A stretch of 64,000 nucleotides of DNA from Rummeliibacillus pycnus (GCF_002884495.1 NZ_KZ614145.1:3734423-3798422); one strand, 5' to 3'. Shown: positions 27,770-37,231, counted from the first letter of the stretch. Notes: generated from the sequence alone by a model not told the origin. Translations and numbers: made by a program.

Positions 27770-27837
27770 TAAAAACGACAAAAAATCCCCAATGAATTAA
27801 ACCTCTACCTCTGGTAAAGATTTATCATTGGGGATTT
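27770..27837 (-). terminator. Terminator-like hairpin in the leader of the replication operon
   Basis: A perfect 13-bp stem AAATCCCCAATGA / TCATTGGGGATTT with a loop of about 29 bases is followed on the minus strand by TTTTTGTCGTTTTT, then directly by the ribosome site of the DnaD-like gene. Either it ends an upstream minus-strand transcript or it is an attenuator controlling replication genes. The rest of the spacer to 28371 shows no gene; a TATAAT at 28314 may serve the next plus-strand gene. Confidence 0.65.
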
Positions 27838-28371
27838 CCCTTGTTTGTTCGTAATTAAGTTATTAATATAATAAATCATAAGAGAAGATTTGACAATAGA
27901 AAAATCTTAAAAAATTTAAATTTTTCTAACTGGAAATTAATTCGAACAATGAGCAACAGTAAAGTTTTTTTAGATTGATGGGTTATATTTTAAACTAAGA
28001 AGCCATGGGATTTTTCAATAGATTTGCTCGATTTTTGCTACATATTAAGAATATAGCATAGTAATATTTATCATAATTTAACATTAGTACGTAGTTTTGT
28101 CGTTTATAATAGAATGTCCGCTACGTGTCCTTTTCACTGCACAAGTAAAAGAAGGGGGATGTTCTACAATCGATCAAATAGTTGAGTAAAGATTTATTGG
28201 TATAGCATTATTCAAGTTGAAACTTATCATAAGTAAATGTGGTTTAACTAAAAAAGTTTCACTAGAATATAGAGCAACTTTTTATTCTTCCAATTTATTG
28301 TAATGAAATGTAATATAATATTAGTTTTATAGTAATATTATTTTTATAGTGTATTAAAAGGGGGATATAAA

Positions 28372-30792
28372 TTGAATATAGTGGATTCTAAAATTTATAA
28401 AAGGTTACTGGAATTATCTGAAAATGACCCGGAAATCAGGTCTTTACTAACAATAGTTGAGAGCGGTGTGAGTTATGCAGAAACAAGAGCTAAAACTATA
28501 GTCCGTTATATGGATGAATATACATTACATGATGAAACGCATTTATATAGGGTATTAAGTTTAATGGAAAAAATTATTCCCGACACTACGCTAAATAATT
28601 TACAAGCTTTAGAGTTGAGTTTATTAATATTAAGTGCATTTTTTCATGATTTAGGAATGTCTCCAAAAGAAAGAGAAATAAAAATTTATAAGGGATTAAT
28701 AGATAATGATCAAGAGTTAAGTACAGAAGAAAAATTACTATTAGAGGATTTTAATATTTATTGTGAAACTAAAATAGATTTAAAACAACGAATTGATATT
28801 GCTTATAGTAAAGGCAATTCTGGATTGGCTAAAATGCTTGAAAATTATAGATTGACAGAGTATATCCGAATTAATCATGCTACTAAAGTAAAAGAAATTA
28901 TACAAGAAATTGAAAATAATGAGGTGTGGTCGAAAGGACTAAAATATAATAATTTTAAGTTTGGAAGATACTTAGCCAAAATATGTGAAAGCCATAATGA
29001 AAACATATTGGAGATTAATAACTCATTGATTAAAACTTCAATTCCAGTTACACCCAATGAATATTTGAACTCAGTTTTCATATCAATAGTACTACGATTA
29101 GCTGATATTTTAGATTTTGATGCTGAAAGAACACCAGATGTACTATATAACCATCTGGATATTCAAAACCCTATAAGTATTCAAGAATGGTCTAAACATC
29201 GTTCTATTCATTCATGGAGCATTAGTGAAGAACAAATAATGTTTGCAGCTGAATGTGAGCATCCTGTTATAGAAAAAACTATTAAAGAGTTTTGCAAGTA
29301 CATAGAAGAAGAACTGTATAAATGTAAAATAGTATTAAATGGGATGCAAGATAGAATTAGAGACAATTTAAAAATAATATATAATTTACCTTTACCCTAT
29401 AAAGTAGATACGACAGAAGTGAGTGCCAAAGTTGATTATGATGGCAATCCAATATATATGTACAAAGATTTGAATTTTAATTTAGATCAAGAAGAAATTA
29501 TCAAATTATTAATGGGTACTAGTTTATATGGAAATAACTCTGTAGTAATAAGAGAACTTATACAAAATGCAATAGATGCATGCAAAGTTAGAAGTATTTG
29601 TTCTGAAGGTTGGGGAGAACAAGGGTATAAACCTATTATTAAGATTAATTTATATGAAGAGGATACTGAAAATTATTTGGAAATTATAGATAATGGGATA
29701 GGGATGGATGAAAATATAATTTTAAATTATTTCTCTAATCTAGGTAAGTCTTATTATAAATCTGAGGAATTTTTGAAGTTAAAAATTAGATTAAACAGTA
29801 ATTATAGACCTATTTCAAACTTTGGTATTGGTTTTTTATCGACATTTATGGTTTCTAATCAAGTTAAAGTACAGACGACCAAAATATTTGATAAATATAC
29901 GACTTCTGAACCGATAGAATTAACTATTGATAGTTTATCTGGATTATTTTATTTTAATAAGTCAAATATAAAAGATGTTGGAACTAAAATACTGTTAAAA
30001 TTAAAAAAAGGACATAAATTTCCGTTAGAGAAGGATAAATTGAAAAGATTCATAGAAAATCAAATAAACTTTTTAAGTGACATAGAAATTTATGTGAATA
30101 ATGAATTAATTAATGTGAAAAAACCAGAATTATTAAATAAAGATAAAGAAAATAAGTCAAAGTATATAAAGCACTATAATTTAGATATAAATGAAAAAGG
30201 TATCTTAGGTACTTTTAGGATATCTTTATTGGAAAAGGATGAATTATTTTATTCCAAGATAATTGTGAATAATAATTATGTTAATGACAATGAATTATTT
30301 GAATACTTAAGGATTAGTAATAATTCAATTGAACAAGAGTCTGAATCTTTAGATATAGATGGTTCTATAAATTCAGGATGGTCTAAATTTATTGCAACGA
30401 AAGGGAGTTTTTATTTAAAATCTATTTTAGTAGATGATATTATATTTAGAGGGTCTAATTTCTGGAGAAATGATATAGATAGTAAGGATAAAATAGTGTT
30501 ACCTTTTCCTGTAACATTTATTATGAATTTAGACAATGAAAGTGAAATGCAATTAAATCTAAACGCTGCTAGAGACAAAATAATATTAGATGAAAAATGG
30601 AATGAATTTAAGTATGTTTTTATTAAAGTATTATTAGAAAATTTGTTGAGACAATTTAACAGTATTGATAAAATTAATTCTTTTGTTGAAGTCTACGGAG
30701 GAGCGCGTAATGACTCGGAACTCACAAATATTATTGATGAACTGGCAAAAAAACGAATAAGTGAATTAAATCTATTTGCACAGCAATTATAA
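28372..30792 (+). CDS. HD-domain plus Hsp90-type GHKL ATPase protein
   Basis: An 806-aa protein with two recognisable parts. Residues about 30-330 form an HD-type phosphohydrolase-like domain (His57 in DETHLYRV, His92-Asp93 in FFHDLGM, a later His in RINHATKVKEI and Asp in RLADILDFDAERTPD). Residues about 370-560 form a GHKL/Hsp90-like ATPase (N-box Glu395/Asn399/Asp402 in RELIQNAIDA, D440-N-G-I-G444, and NFGIGF at 483-488). The C-terminal third is Hsp90-middle-like but unassigned. A TTG start follows AAAAGGGGGATATAAA. It stands alone between replication genes and a nuclease gene; a defence role is inferred from position. Confidence 0.85.
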   Translation: MNIVDSKIYKRLLELSENDPEIRSLLTIVESGVSYAETRAKTIVRYMDEYTLHDETHLYRVLSLMEKIIPDTTLNNLQALELSLLILSAFFHDLGMSPKEREIKIYKGLIDNDQELSTEEKLLLEDFNIYCETKIDLKQRIDIAYSKGNSGLAKMLENYRLTEYIRINHATKVKEIIQEIENNEVWSKGLKYNNFKFGRYLAKICESHNENILEINNSLIKTSIPVTPNEYLNSVFISIVLRLADILDFDAERTPDVLYNHLDIQNPISIQEWSKHRSIHSWSISEEQIMFAAECEHPVIEKTIKEFCKYIEEELYKCKIVLNGMQDRIRDNLKIIYNLPLPYKVDTTEVSAKVDYDGNPIYMYKDLNFNLDQEEIIKLLMGTSLYGNNSVVIRELIQNAIDACKVRSICSEGWGEQGYKPIIKINLYEEDTENYLEIIDNGIGMDENIILNYFSNLGKSYYKSEEFLKLKIRLNSNYRPISNFGIGFLSTFMVSNQVKVQTTKIFDKYTTSEPIELTIDSLSGLFYFNKSNIKDVGTKILLKLKKGHKFPLEKDKLKRFIENQINFLSDIEIYVNNELINVKKPELLNKDKENKSKYIKHYNLDINEKGILGTFRISLLEKDELFYSKIIVNNNYVNDNELFEYLRISNNSIEQESESLDIDGSINSGWSKFIATKGSFYLKSILVDDIIFRGSNFWRNDIDSKDKIVLPFPVTFIMNLDNESEMQLNLNAARDKIILDEKWNEFKYVFIKVLLENLLRQFNSIDKINSFVEVYGGARNDSELTNIIDELAKKRISELNLFAQQL

Positions 30793-30809
30793 ATACCCTT
30801 TATAAAATT

Positions 30810-31178
30810 GGAAAATCCGCATTTAGCCATATTATGGTGATCTGTATTATAAATAACTAATAAATTATTTTACAATCGGGCGCTATCCCTGAATTGAAGT
30901 GACCCCAAAAAGTTAGCCATATTTTTATTTAAGGGCCATTTAATGGAGGAAGAATAACAAAAAAATTAAAAACATTTGGTAATGATAGTTAGTGTTTATG
31001 AAATATTGTGCTATAAGTTATAGGGCAGGTTTGTTAAATACTGAGATTTTATAATTAACATAAAAAAAGGGAGATCGTTTTTAAACAATCTCCCTTTTGT
31101 ATTTCATTATTTGTTATGTTGCAGGAAATTCTCGGTCGAAATTATACTAGTATATTTACCGTTAAGTGCGGATTTTCC
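30810..31178. repeat. Imperfect terminal inverted repeats around a 370-bp segment
   Basis: GGAAAATCCGCATTTAGC (30810-30827) and GTTAAGTGCGGATTTTCC (31161-31178) are inverted copies with one or two differences. The enclosed segment has no intact ORF. It could be a small non-autonomous element, or chance plus gene debris. Confidence 0.45.
31063..31100. terminator. Terminator after the HD-GHKL gene
   Basis: AAAAGGGAGAT/ATCTCCCTTTT stem with A tract before and TTTTG after, so usable on either strand; lies between the convergent HD-GHKL and zinc-ribbon HNH genes. Confidence 0.8.
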
Positions 31179-31453
31179 ACCCACTGCTTGTCGTATATAA
31201 GAATGATGAATAAGAATGATGTTTGAGAAGATCATATGCCTTTTGAAGTCGATCTCTACCTTTGGTTTTTTTCTTTGTATTTTTTTCTACGATATGACTA
31301 TCTTGTATAAGAATAATTTTTAAAATAAGCTTGCGTCTTCATAAGTTTCATTAAGATAACTTCTGAAGCAGATTAGAGTAGAATCATTATCGACTGTCTT
31401 AATAATATTTTTCCACTCCATTAAAAATGTTCTATATTATAAATTCTAGATAT

Positions 31454-33184
31454 TTATTCAATATATTTTATGTCTTTCCAAATATCAATAGAATTTCTAT
31501 TATCTTTAGCTAACTGATTAATACTGCGCTGATTATTGTAACACCAATAAACAAAAGATTTAAAATCCTCAACGGATAATTTATTCTGTTCGGCTAAGTA
31601 TTCAACTACCGATTCGAATTCTGTTTGATATTCTTGAAATCGCTTAATCCACTCAAAAGGATTATTATTATTTTTGCTAGCATTGAGACTTGTGCTAAGA
31701 GGAATTATATTCCCTTTAAATGTCCCCGCGTGGCCACTATCTAAACAAATAAAATGGTCGAATTGTATATCAGTTGATCTTGAAAGAGCGCATTTATATG
31801 AAAAATGTTTCTTTATTTCTTCTAATTCTTGTTCAGTTAAAGTGTCAGGTAGGGATTTTTTCCTGGCGCTATAATTTAATTTATACGATGTAACCCTATT
31901 TTGATTTTTGATATTCCAGTCTCTAATTTGAAGCTTTCTCTTCTTTTTATTATCTGAATAATATCTTCGAGATTTTTCTTTCCAACTTTCAGGGGCATTA
32001 GTATAGTTCTGTTTTACTCTATTTCTATATTTTTCAGGGGTCTTGTAATAGGAATGTTTTTTTCTTTGACTAACAACATCTTTATTCTCTTCTCGATATT
32101 CCTTATGCCATAAATGCTCGCATTCCATGCATATTGATACTTTCTCACCTGGACCTTTACCATTTCTGAATTCAACAAGGATTTTAACAACTTTACATTT
32201 TGTGCATTCTTTTCCTTCTAATACTTGGTTATTAAATTCTATTTTCTCAATAGGAATATTACGTCTCATACTGGTCTTGTTTCTACACTTACGACAAACG
32301 GGATTTCTATTACCGAAACTGCTTCCTTTGTGGAAGTTTAATAAAAATTTTAATTCCTTACAAGAATTGCATTGTTTAAGGATGATTTCATTATTTTCAT
32401 AAATAAGTATTATATTAACTTTTCTTCCCTCGCAAATAATATGTTCAGCAGATATGTTTGAAAGGTCAAATTCATGATTTTGTAATGAGATCTGGAGAAA
32501 ATCTTTACCGGTATTTATTGATAATGTATTATTTTTACAATTTACTTCAAGTGGGAAAATTAGTGTTTTTCTAACACTATTACTTTCACATTCTTTACAT
32601 TTAGGTCGACACTTTCCATAAGACCTATCATGTTTACTAAATGCAAGCAAAGGAAGTATCTCAAAACAAGAATTACATTGCTTTGCAATAATTTTATCTT
32701 CATCATATAAAATGAAAATATCTGATCCTCTTCCGTCAATTTTATGAATAGCACGTAGATTCATGTATGGACTAACATCCAAATTTTTATTAAATATAAA
32801 TTCATTCAATGACTGATCTTTAAAAATAAAATATTCTCTAGTAACTTCGACGGTAAGTGAGGTTTCAATTGTTCTTTTCATTTTATGTGATACGCAGCTT
32901 TTACAGGATGGTGATGTGCTAGCAAAGTTTGACTTGGAACTATGAAATTCATCAAGATCTAGTATTTTTTTACATATACCGCATTGTTTGGATATTACTT
33001 TTCCATTATTATAAATTGCTATCATTTCATATCCGTTGTTATAAGTAATTAGTTCTGCAGTTAATCTCGATAAATCATTTATTTCTTTTTTTATTTTAAA
33101 TTCACATAAAAAGTCACCTTTAGAATTGTAAATAAAGAACACTTTATTATCTTCGATTCGAATATCTAAAACATTTTTTTGCAC
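31454..33184 (-). CDS. HNH nuclease with four repeated zinc-ribbon modules
   Basis: A 576-aa protein. Three repeats of about 100 residues each combine a beta-rich segment ending in a strand like IIAKQC with a CxxC...CxxC zinc ribbon: Cys68/71/94/97, Cys170/173/196/199 and Cys272/275/297/300. A fourth, shorter ribbon (Cys327/330/352/355) follows, then a highly basic helical linker (about 360-445). The C-terminus is HNH-like: CALSRSTDIQFDHF (Asp476-His477), GNIIPL (Asn492) and SLNASKNNNNP. The GTG start follows GGGGAAG. Nuclease activity and DNA or RNA reading by the ribbons are inferred; no known defence family matches by eye. Confidence 0.75.
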   Translation of the reverse strand: MQKNVLDIRIEDNKVFFIYNSKGDFLCEFKIKKEINDLSRLTAELITYNNGYEMIAIYNNGKVISKQCGICKKILDLDEFHSSKSNFASTSPSCKSCVSHKMKRTIETSLTVEVTREYFIFKDQSLNEFIFNKNLDVSPYMNLRAIHKIDGRGSDIFILYDEDKIIAKQCNSCFEILPLLAFSKHDRSYGKCRPKCKECESNSVRKTLIFPLEVNCKNNTLSINTGKDFLQISLQNHEFDLSNISAEHIICEGRKVNIILIYENNEIILKQCNSCKELKFLLNFHKGSSFGNRNPVCRKCRNKTSMRRNIPIEKIEFNNQVLEGKECTKCKVVKILVEFRNGKGPGEKVSICMECEHLWHKEYREENKDVVSQRKKHSYYKTPEKYRNRVKQNYTNAPESWKEKSRRYYSDNKKKRKLQIRDWNIKNQNRVTSYKLNYSARKKSLPDTLTEQELEEIKKHFSYKCALSRSTDIQFDHFICLDSGHAGTFKGNIIPLSTSLNASKNNNNPFEWIKRFQEYQTEFESVVEYLAEQNKLSVEDFKSFVYWCYNNQRSINQLAKDNRNSIDIWKDIKYIE

Positions 33185-33230
33185 TCTAGCTTCCCCTAAT
33201 TGACATATTTCCCTTTATAAATTAGATAAT

Positions 33231-33276
33231 AAAAATCCTACCCTTTATAAAATTTGTGAGGAAGGGTGGATTTTTA
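33231..33276. terminator. Bidirectional terminator-like hairpin
   Basis: AAAAATCCTACCCTT pairs with AAGGGTGGATTTTT (one wobble), with T/A tracts on both sides. It lies upstream of the minus-strand nuclease gene and may shield it from read-through. Confidence 0.65.
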
Positions 33277-33553
33277 TTTATCTCTTCCTTTTATTCACAG
33301 TGACCGCTTAAAGTGGTCAATTTTATTATGAACATATTACTTAGTATTTATAATCAAACATTATTGGAGTTTTATACAATTTAGATACTAATTTTAAATA
33401 ATTTAAATTGATTTATTTCTATGGTAAGTTATCAAACTTTATCTTAAAGCAACATTTTGTTCAAAATCCAAAGAATATTTTAGATGTTATTTATGATTTA
33501 TTCAGTAGAGAAATTAAAGTACATAGTATAAATTGGGGATTAGCGAAAACACA

Positions 33554-33743
33554 TCAACTGGTAGATTGACTTTTTCTATTTTTAGTGCTTTTGTTGAATT
33601 TGCACGTGATATGATTGTTGAGAGTACTTAGGAGGGGAAACAGTTATCAAAATCGACCGAGTTTTATGGAAGGATATTCTTTGACAGAAATAACTGGGAT
33701 ATCGGAAAGTACTTTACTTAAAATGAAGAGGAACCTGAGATAG
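33554..33743 (+). pseudogene. Serine recombinase (resolvase/invertase) remnant
   Basis: The frame STGRLTFSIFSAFVEFARDM closely matches the conserved end of the catalytic domain of small serine recombinases. It hits a stop at about 33632 and is followed in another frame by an HTH-like tail (MEGYSLTEITGISESTLLKM). The catalytic N-terminus is absent. It records an earlier mobile element in the 650-bp spacer before the ATPase gene. Confidence 0.7.
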
Positions 33744-33834
33744 AATAAAATTAATGATTATAAAGGATTGTGCAATATGCTTAAAAAGTTTTCTTTGTTA
33801 GAAAAGTAACTAATAGTGTTTGGAGGAGAATAAG

Positions 33835-35886
33835 ATGGAGTTGATTTATACATGGATAGAAAAATTCAGAAATTATAATGAGGCTGAATTAAATTTTAGT
33901 GAAAAATTCATAATCAAATATGATAGGTACAATGAAAACATTAAAATAACACCCAACAAATCTTATAGCACGATTTATCCTGAGTATATAACAAATATAA
34001 ATGCTATAGTTGGGAAAAATAGTGTAGGTAAGACAAATTTATTAGATGTAATAGGACTAAGAGCAGATGATAGAAATAAGCATTCCGCTGAGTTTGAAGT
34101 AATTTACAATAAAGAGAAAGGACCTTATCGAATACCACATGATGTGAAAGCTGAAATTAAGCATTCGAAATATTTTTTTATCTATTATATGGGGAAAGAT
34201 AATAATGACCAAGACTTGTTTTGCTTTGAGGGAAATGATATTGAGAGTTTTCAAAGTATATTAAAATACAAATCAGGTTTAAGTCTTGGTTATTGGAAGA
34301 GTAAATATTGGTTTGGATTTATATGTAATTATTCAGAAGGAAAATTAATACATAAGTATGATTTAAATACACATTTAGGAGAATTCAAAAGAGAAATCCA
34401 TGAAGATGGTATAAGATACTATGGCGATTACAAAACCGAAAAGGAAAAACTTGTAATAGTGTCACTTCGTGAAAATCTCAGCAATAAATATTATAACTAT
34501 AATTCTACTAAGCCAGAAGATGATTACAAAATTTCAGTCCCTCGAAGAAATGCAAATTTTCAATCGAAATTTTTAGAAATGAAAGTAAAAATGCTATATA
34601 AACAATTACAAATACCTAAAAGGCTTATGTTTCAAGATAGTAAATATACGTTGAAATTTGAATATAATAGTTTCTTTTTAGAGAACAGTTTTGATGATGA
34701 AAACAAATTACTAATGAGTTCTTCATATAGTGAACTTGATGGAAGAGAAAAAAAGGTATGTAGAGTACTTGAATCCTTTGTACATTTCTATTTTAATCAA
34801 ATAAACGATAAATTAAGTAATGTGATAAGAGAAAAAATAAAAGGAAAGATATTGAACATTAATGTTAAAAGAAAATCTCTAAAAGGATATGTGAATTATT
34901 ATTTCGATATCATAAAAGTAATTTCAGATTATTTCTTTAATGATAATGATGGAACAAATCACGTATTAAAATGCTATTCTGAATTAGCTGAAGAATTATC
35001 TAAGAATAAAAGTATTAATTTTCACGAGAAATATATAAGTATGGATATTACAAAAAAAGCTCGTATTAATGAAATTATAAAAATAACTGAAGTAACAGTT
35101 GATGAGAAAATAAATAGTAACTTGATCGAGATGTTTACTGTTTTTGGTGATTTCTTTGATTATTCAATTGATAATCTTAGTGATGGTGAAAGTGCATATT
35201 TAGGTTTTTTTGCTTCATTATATGAACAAGTCTCCATGCTTACCCCTTCAAAAGAAAAGTATATTTTATTACTGGATGAGCCAGAGGAAAGGATGCATCC
35301 GGAACTAGCAAGAAATTTTGTTAATGAATTAATACGCTTCTTAGGAGACTTAAGTGAGGGGGGAAAGATGTTTCAAATTATCATTTCAACACATTCCCCA
35401 TTTATTTTATCTGACATTCATTCAAGTAATATCATTTATTTAGAAAAAGATAATACCGGTTATAGTAAAGCTATACTCAGAAAAGTTAACACTTTTGGGG
35501 CCAATATCCACACTCTATTAAAAGATGGATTTTTTATGTCATCAACGATGGGTGAGTTTGCATCTAAAAAAATAAAAGAAGTTATTTCATTTATTACTGA
35601 AAGCAATATATATGATGTAACTGAAGAACAAAAAAAAGAGTGTTTAAATATAATCAATTCTATAGGTGAACCATTAATACAAAACAGAATTATGAAAATG
35701 TTTAATGATAAATTCCTATTAAACTATACTGATTTGTATTACGAAAATTTAAAACTAAAAGGGAAGATAAAAACATATGAAGAATCTAGAAATATTTCAC
35801 AAACAATTGAAGTTTTAAAGAAACAAATAGAAAATCTCCAAATACATGTTGTTGAATTAGAGGCTAAGCATAATGATAAGAATTAA
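33835..35886 (+). CDS. Septu-like AAA ATPase (PtuA-type)
   Basis: A 683-aa SMC/RecF-like ATPase: Walker A GKNSVGKT (60-67), an ABC-type signature region LSDGESAYLGF (about 455), Walker B YILLLDEPEERMHPE (Asp481-Glu482), a H-loop ISTHSPFILSDI, and a C-terminal coiled coil (ISQTIEVLKKQIENLQI). The ATG at 33835 follows GGAGGAGAATAAG. It overlaps the HNH gene by 14 bases. ATPase-HNH pairs of this kind define Septu defence; this ATPase is longer than I expect for PtuA, so it may be a divergent relative. Presumed role: sensing or holding the nuclease inactive until phage infection. Confidence 0.78.
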   Translation: MELIYTWIEKFRNYNEAELNFSEKFIIKYDRYNENIKITPNKSYSTIYPEYITNINAIVGKNSVGKTNLLDVIGLRADDRNKHSAEFEVIYNKEKGPYRIPHDVKAEIKHSKYFFIYYMGKDNNDQDLFCFEGNDIESFQSILKYKSGLSLGYWKSKYWFGFICNYSEGKLIHKYDLNTHLGEFKREIHEDGIRYYGDYKTEKEKLVIVSLRENLSNKYYNYNSTKPEDDYKISVPRRNANFQSKFLEMKVKMLYKQLQIPKRLMFQDSKYTLKFEYNSFFLENSFDDENKLLMSSSYSELDGREKKVCRVLESFVHFYFNQINDKLSNVIREKIKGKILNINVKRKSLKGYVNYYFDIIKVISDYFFNDNDGTNHVLKCYSELAEELSKNKSINFHEKYISMDITKKARINEIIKITEVTVDEKINSNLIEMFTVFGDFFDYSIDNLSDGESAYLGFFASLYEQVSMLTPSKEKYILLLDEPEERMHPELARNFVNELIRFLGDLSEGGKMFQIIISTHSPFILSDIHSSNIIYLEKDNTGYSKAILRKVNTFGANIHTLLKDGFFMSSTMGEFASKKIKEVISFITESNIYDVTEEQKKECLNIINSIGEPLIQNRIMKMFNDKFLLNYTDLYYENLKLKGKIKTYEESRNISQTIEVLKKQIENLQIHVVELEAKHNDKN

Positions 35887-36793
35887 AATCGATGATAATC
35901 TAAAGGAAGATATAAAGAAGGGACATTATGAAGATAATAGTGTAAAATTCGAAAACATATTTGAAAAACTAAAAGGAACCCAAAAATATCAAAAATTGGT
36001 TTCCTACTTTTATGATACGTCTGGAAAAATCGATAAAAAGAAACTTGAAATGTTGATTATTGGAAATAAGAGTGATTTAATTGAAATTATTAATAATATA
36101 GGTAAGATTCCAATGAGCAAAAAAGATCCATTTGAAAAGTTATATACAAATTTCACTAAGCGACTCTGGTCAAAGATTCTTTTGGAAAAATTAAATGTTA
36201 GGGTTTGTCCATACTGCAATAGGCAGTATACATTTACTTTAGGAAATGAAGGAATTCGGCCACAATTTGATCATTTTTTTCCAAAAAGTTTATATTCTTA
36301 TCTATCGATTTCTTTATTTAATTTAATTCCTAGTTGCAGTATATGTAACTCAAAAAAGCAAGCTTTAGACACGTATAAAAAAGATTTTTATTATCCATAT
36401 GAAGATGAATTCGGAAATGAAGTAGTATTTCAAACATCCCTTATTAAAAACGATTTTTTATATTGGACAGGGGTAAGTAATAATTTTGATATAAAGTTGG
36501 TTTATCAAGAAGAAAATTGTAAGGTAGAAAATCTTAATAAGTATTTAAAAATTGAATTATTATATAAAGAGCATAAAGATTACGTTAGGGATATTATTCG
36601 AAATGCGGTAATTTATAATGATAGTAGAATTGAGGAATTATTAGAGCAATTCCCTGATTTATTTGAGTCAAAAAATGAAGTTATTAATTCAATTTTTATG
36701 GGTTATGTTGATAAAGAAAGTTGGGGGAAGCGACCTTTAGCTAAATTAACTCATGACATATTTGAGGAATTTAAAATATTTCCAAATGAATAG
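35873..36793 (+). CDS. HNH endonuclease of the Septu-like pair (PtuB-type)
   Basis: A 306-aa nuclease with a zinc-stabilised HNH fold: Cys112-x2-Cys115 (CPYCNRQYTF), Asp133-His134 (QFDHFFPKS), Asn150 (SLFNLIPS) and Cys155-x2-Cys158 (CSICNSKKQ). The order CPYC...DHF.PKS...C..CN is that of PtuB/TIGR02646-like nucleases associated with AAA ATPases and retrons. The ATG lies inside the ATPase gene with GAGG upstream, so the pair is co-translated. No reverse transcriptase or retron RNA is seen nearby. Confidence 0.82.
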   Translation: MIRIKIDDNLKEDIKKGHYEDNSVKFENIFEKLKGTQKYQKLVSYFYDTSGKIDKKKLEMLIIGNKSDLIEIINNIGKIPMSKKDPFEKLYTNFTKRLWSKILLEKLNVRVCPYCNRQYTFTLGNEGIRPQFDHFFPKSLYSYLSISLFNLIPSCSICNSKKQALDTYKKDFYYPYEDEFGNEVVFQTSLIKNDFLYWTGVSNNFDIKLVYQEENCKVENLNKYLKIELLYKEHKDYVRDIIRNAVIYNDSRIEELLEQFPDLFESKNEVINSIFMGYVDKESWGKRPLAKLTHDIFEEFKIFPNE

Positions 36794-37196
36794 AATCTAT
36801 GTAAATAAGATTAAAATTAAGATGATTTTATTACAGATTTATTGAATTAAATCCATAATAGTGTTTAATGATTAATATCCCATTGGCAACTGAGAATGAT
36901 TCTGGAACAGGAAAAATTTTTACGCAAATTTTACACAGGCGTTGCACATAAAACCTTATAAATCCAGTGTGTATGACGTTATTTCGACCTCGATCACCAG
37001 TTTTGGGGAAATATCCATATTATTATTTAGAAAGAAGAGATATCTCTAAATATAAGTATTTAAAACAGTATCGCAATAAAAATTCTCGTCTCCGTAAGCA
37101 ATTTTTTAAAACGTAGTCAAACACGTTGTCAGAGATTTAAAAAGGGTGCTAAAAACCCTATAAAACATTGATATAATAGCATTCTTTGAAGAAGTA
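36794..37196. other. Right end of island, non-coding apart from a doubtful short frame
   Basis: A 47-codon frame 36973-37116 (MTLFRPRSPVLG to LRKQFFKT, very basic and Tyr-rich) has no clear ribosome site and no recognised family. A small AAGGGT/AACCCT inverted repeat follows near 37143. The attachment site begins at 37197. Confidence 0.4.
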
Positions 37197-37231
37197 GGTT
37201 CGACTCCCACCGTCTCCATATTACGAAATCA
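37197..37231 (+). repeat. Right attachment site (att) of the ssrA island
   Basis: Identical 35-bp copy of 6731-6765. To its left the tmRNA similarity breaks off (GAAGTA instead of GACGTG), so it is a partial duplicate of the ssrA 3' end rather than a second tmRNA. To its right the similarity to the left flank continues through the terminator. Confidence 0.92.

Larger units (their letters stand above)
30793..31453. other. Spacer with IS3-like end, inverted repeats and gene debris
   Basis: Contains a TGACCCCAAAAAGTTAG motif (from about 30900) typical of IS3-family ends, a terminator hairpin at 31063-31100, and an 18-bp imperfect inverted repeat pair (30810-30827 and 31161-31178). On the minus strand, a 33-codon frame (31320-31421, starting MEWKNIIKTVDNDS) and an open tail ending at the right repeat (KGRDRLQKAYDLLKHH, stop within 31161-31178) look like parts of one frameshifted gene. 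Neither is recognised. Confidence 0.45.
6753..37231. mobile_element. Genomic island integrated at ssrA
   Basis: About 30.5 kb bounded by the 35-bp direct repeat, with a tyrosine integrase adjacent to attL. Contents: two integrases, an excisionase-like gene, replication genes (24.2-27.7 kb) and multiple defence-type loci (HEPN, CBASS, type I RM, HD-GHKL, zinc-ribbon HNH, Septu-like pair). Base composition is visibly more AT-rich than the flanking chromosome. No structural phage genes, relaxase or type IV secretion genes were recognised. Confidence 0.9.

Noticed and set aside
33835-36793. Retron with ATPase-HNH effector
   Set aside because: No reverse transcriptase gene or msr/msd-like hairpin is present upstream; the 650-bp spacer holds only a resolvase remnant.
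36973-37116. 47-codon basic frame near the right att site
   Set aside because: No clear ribosome site or family; noted only in the spacer description.
37197-37231. Second tmRNA or tRNA gene
   Set aside because: Only the last 22 bases of ssrA are present; there is no 5' half, so it is an attachment-site duplicate.
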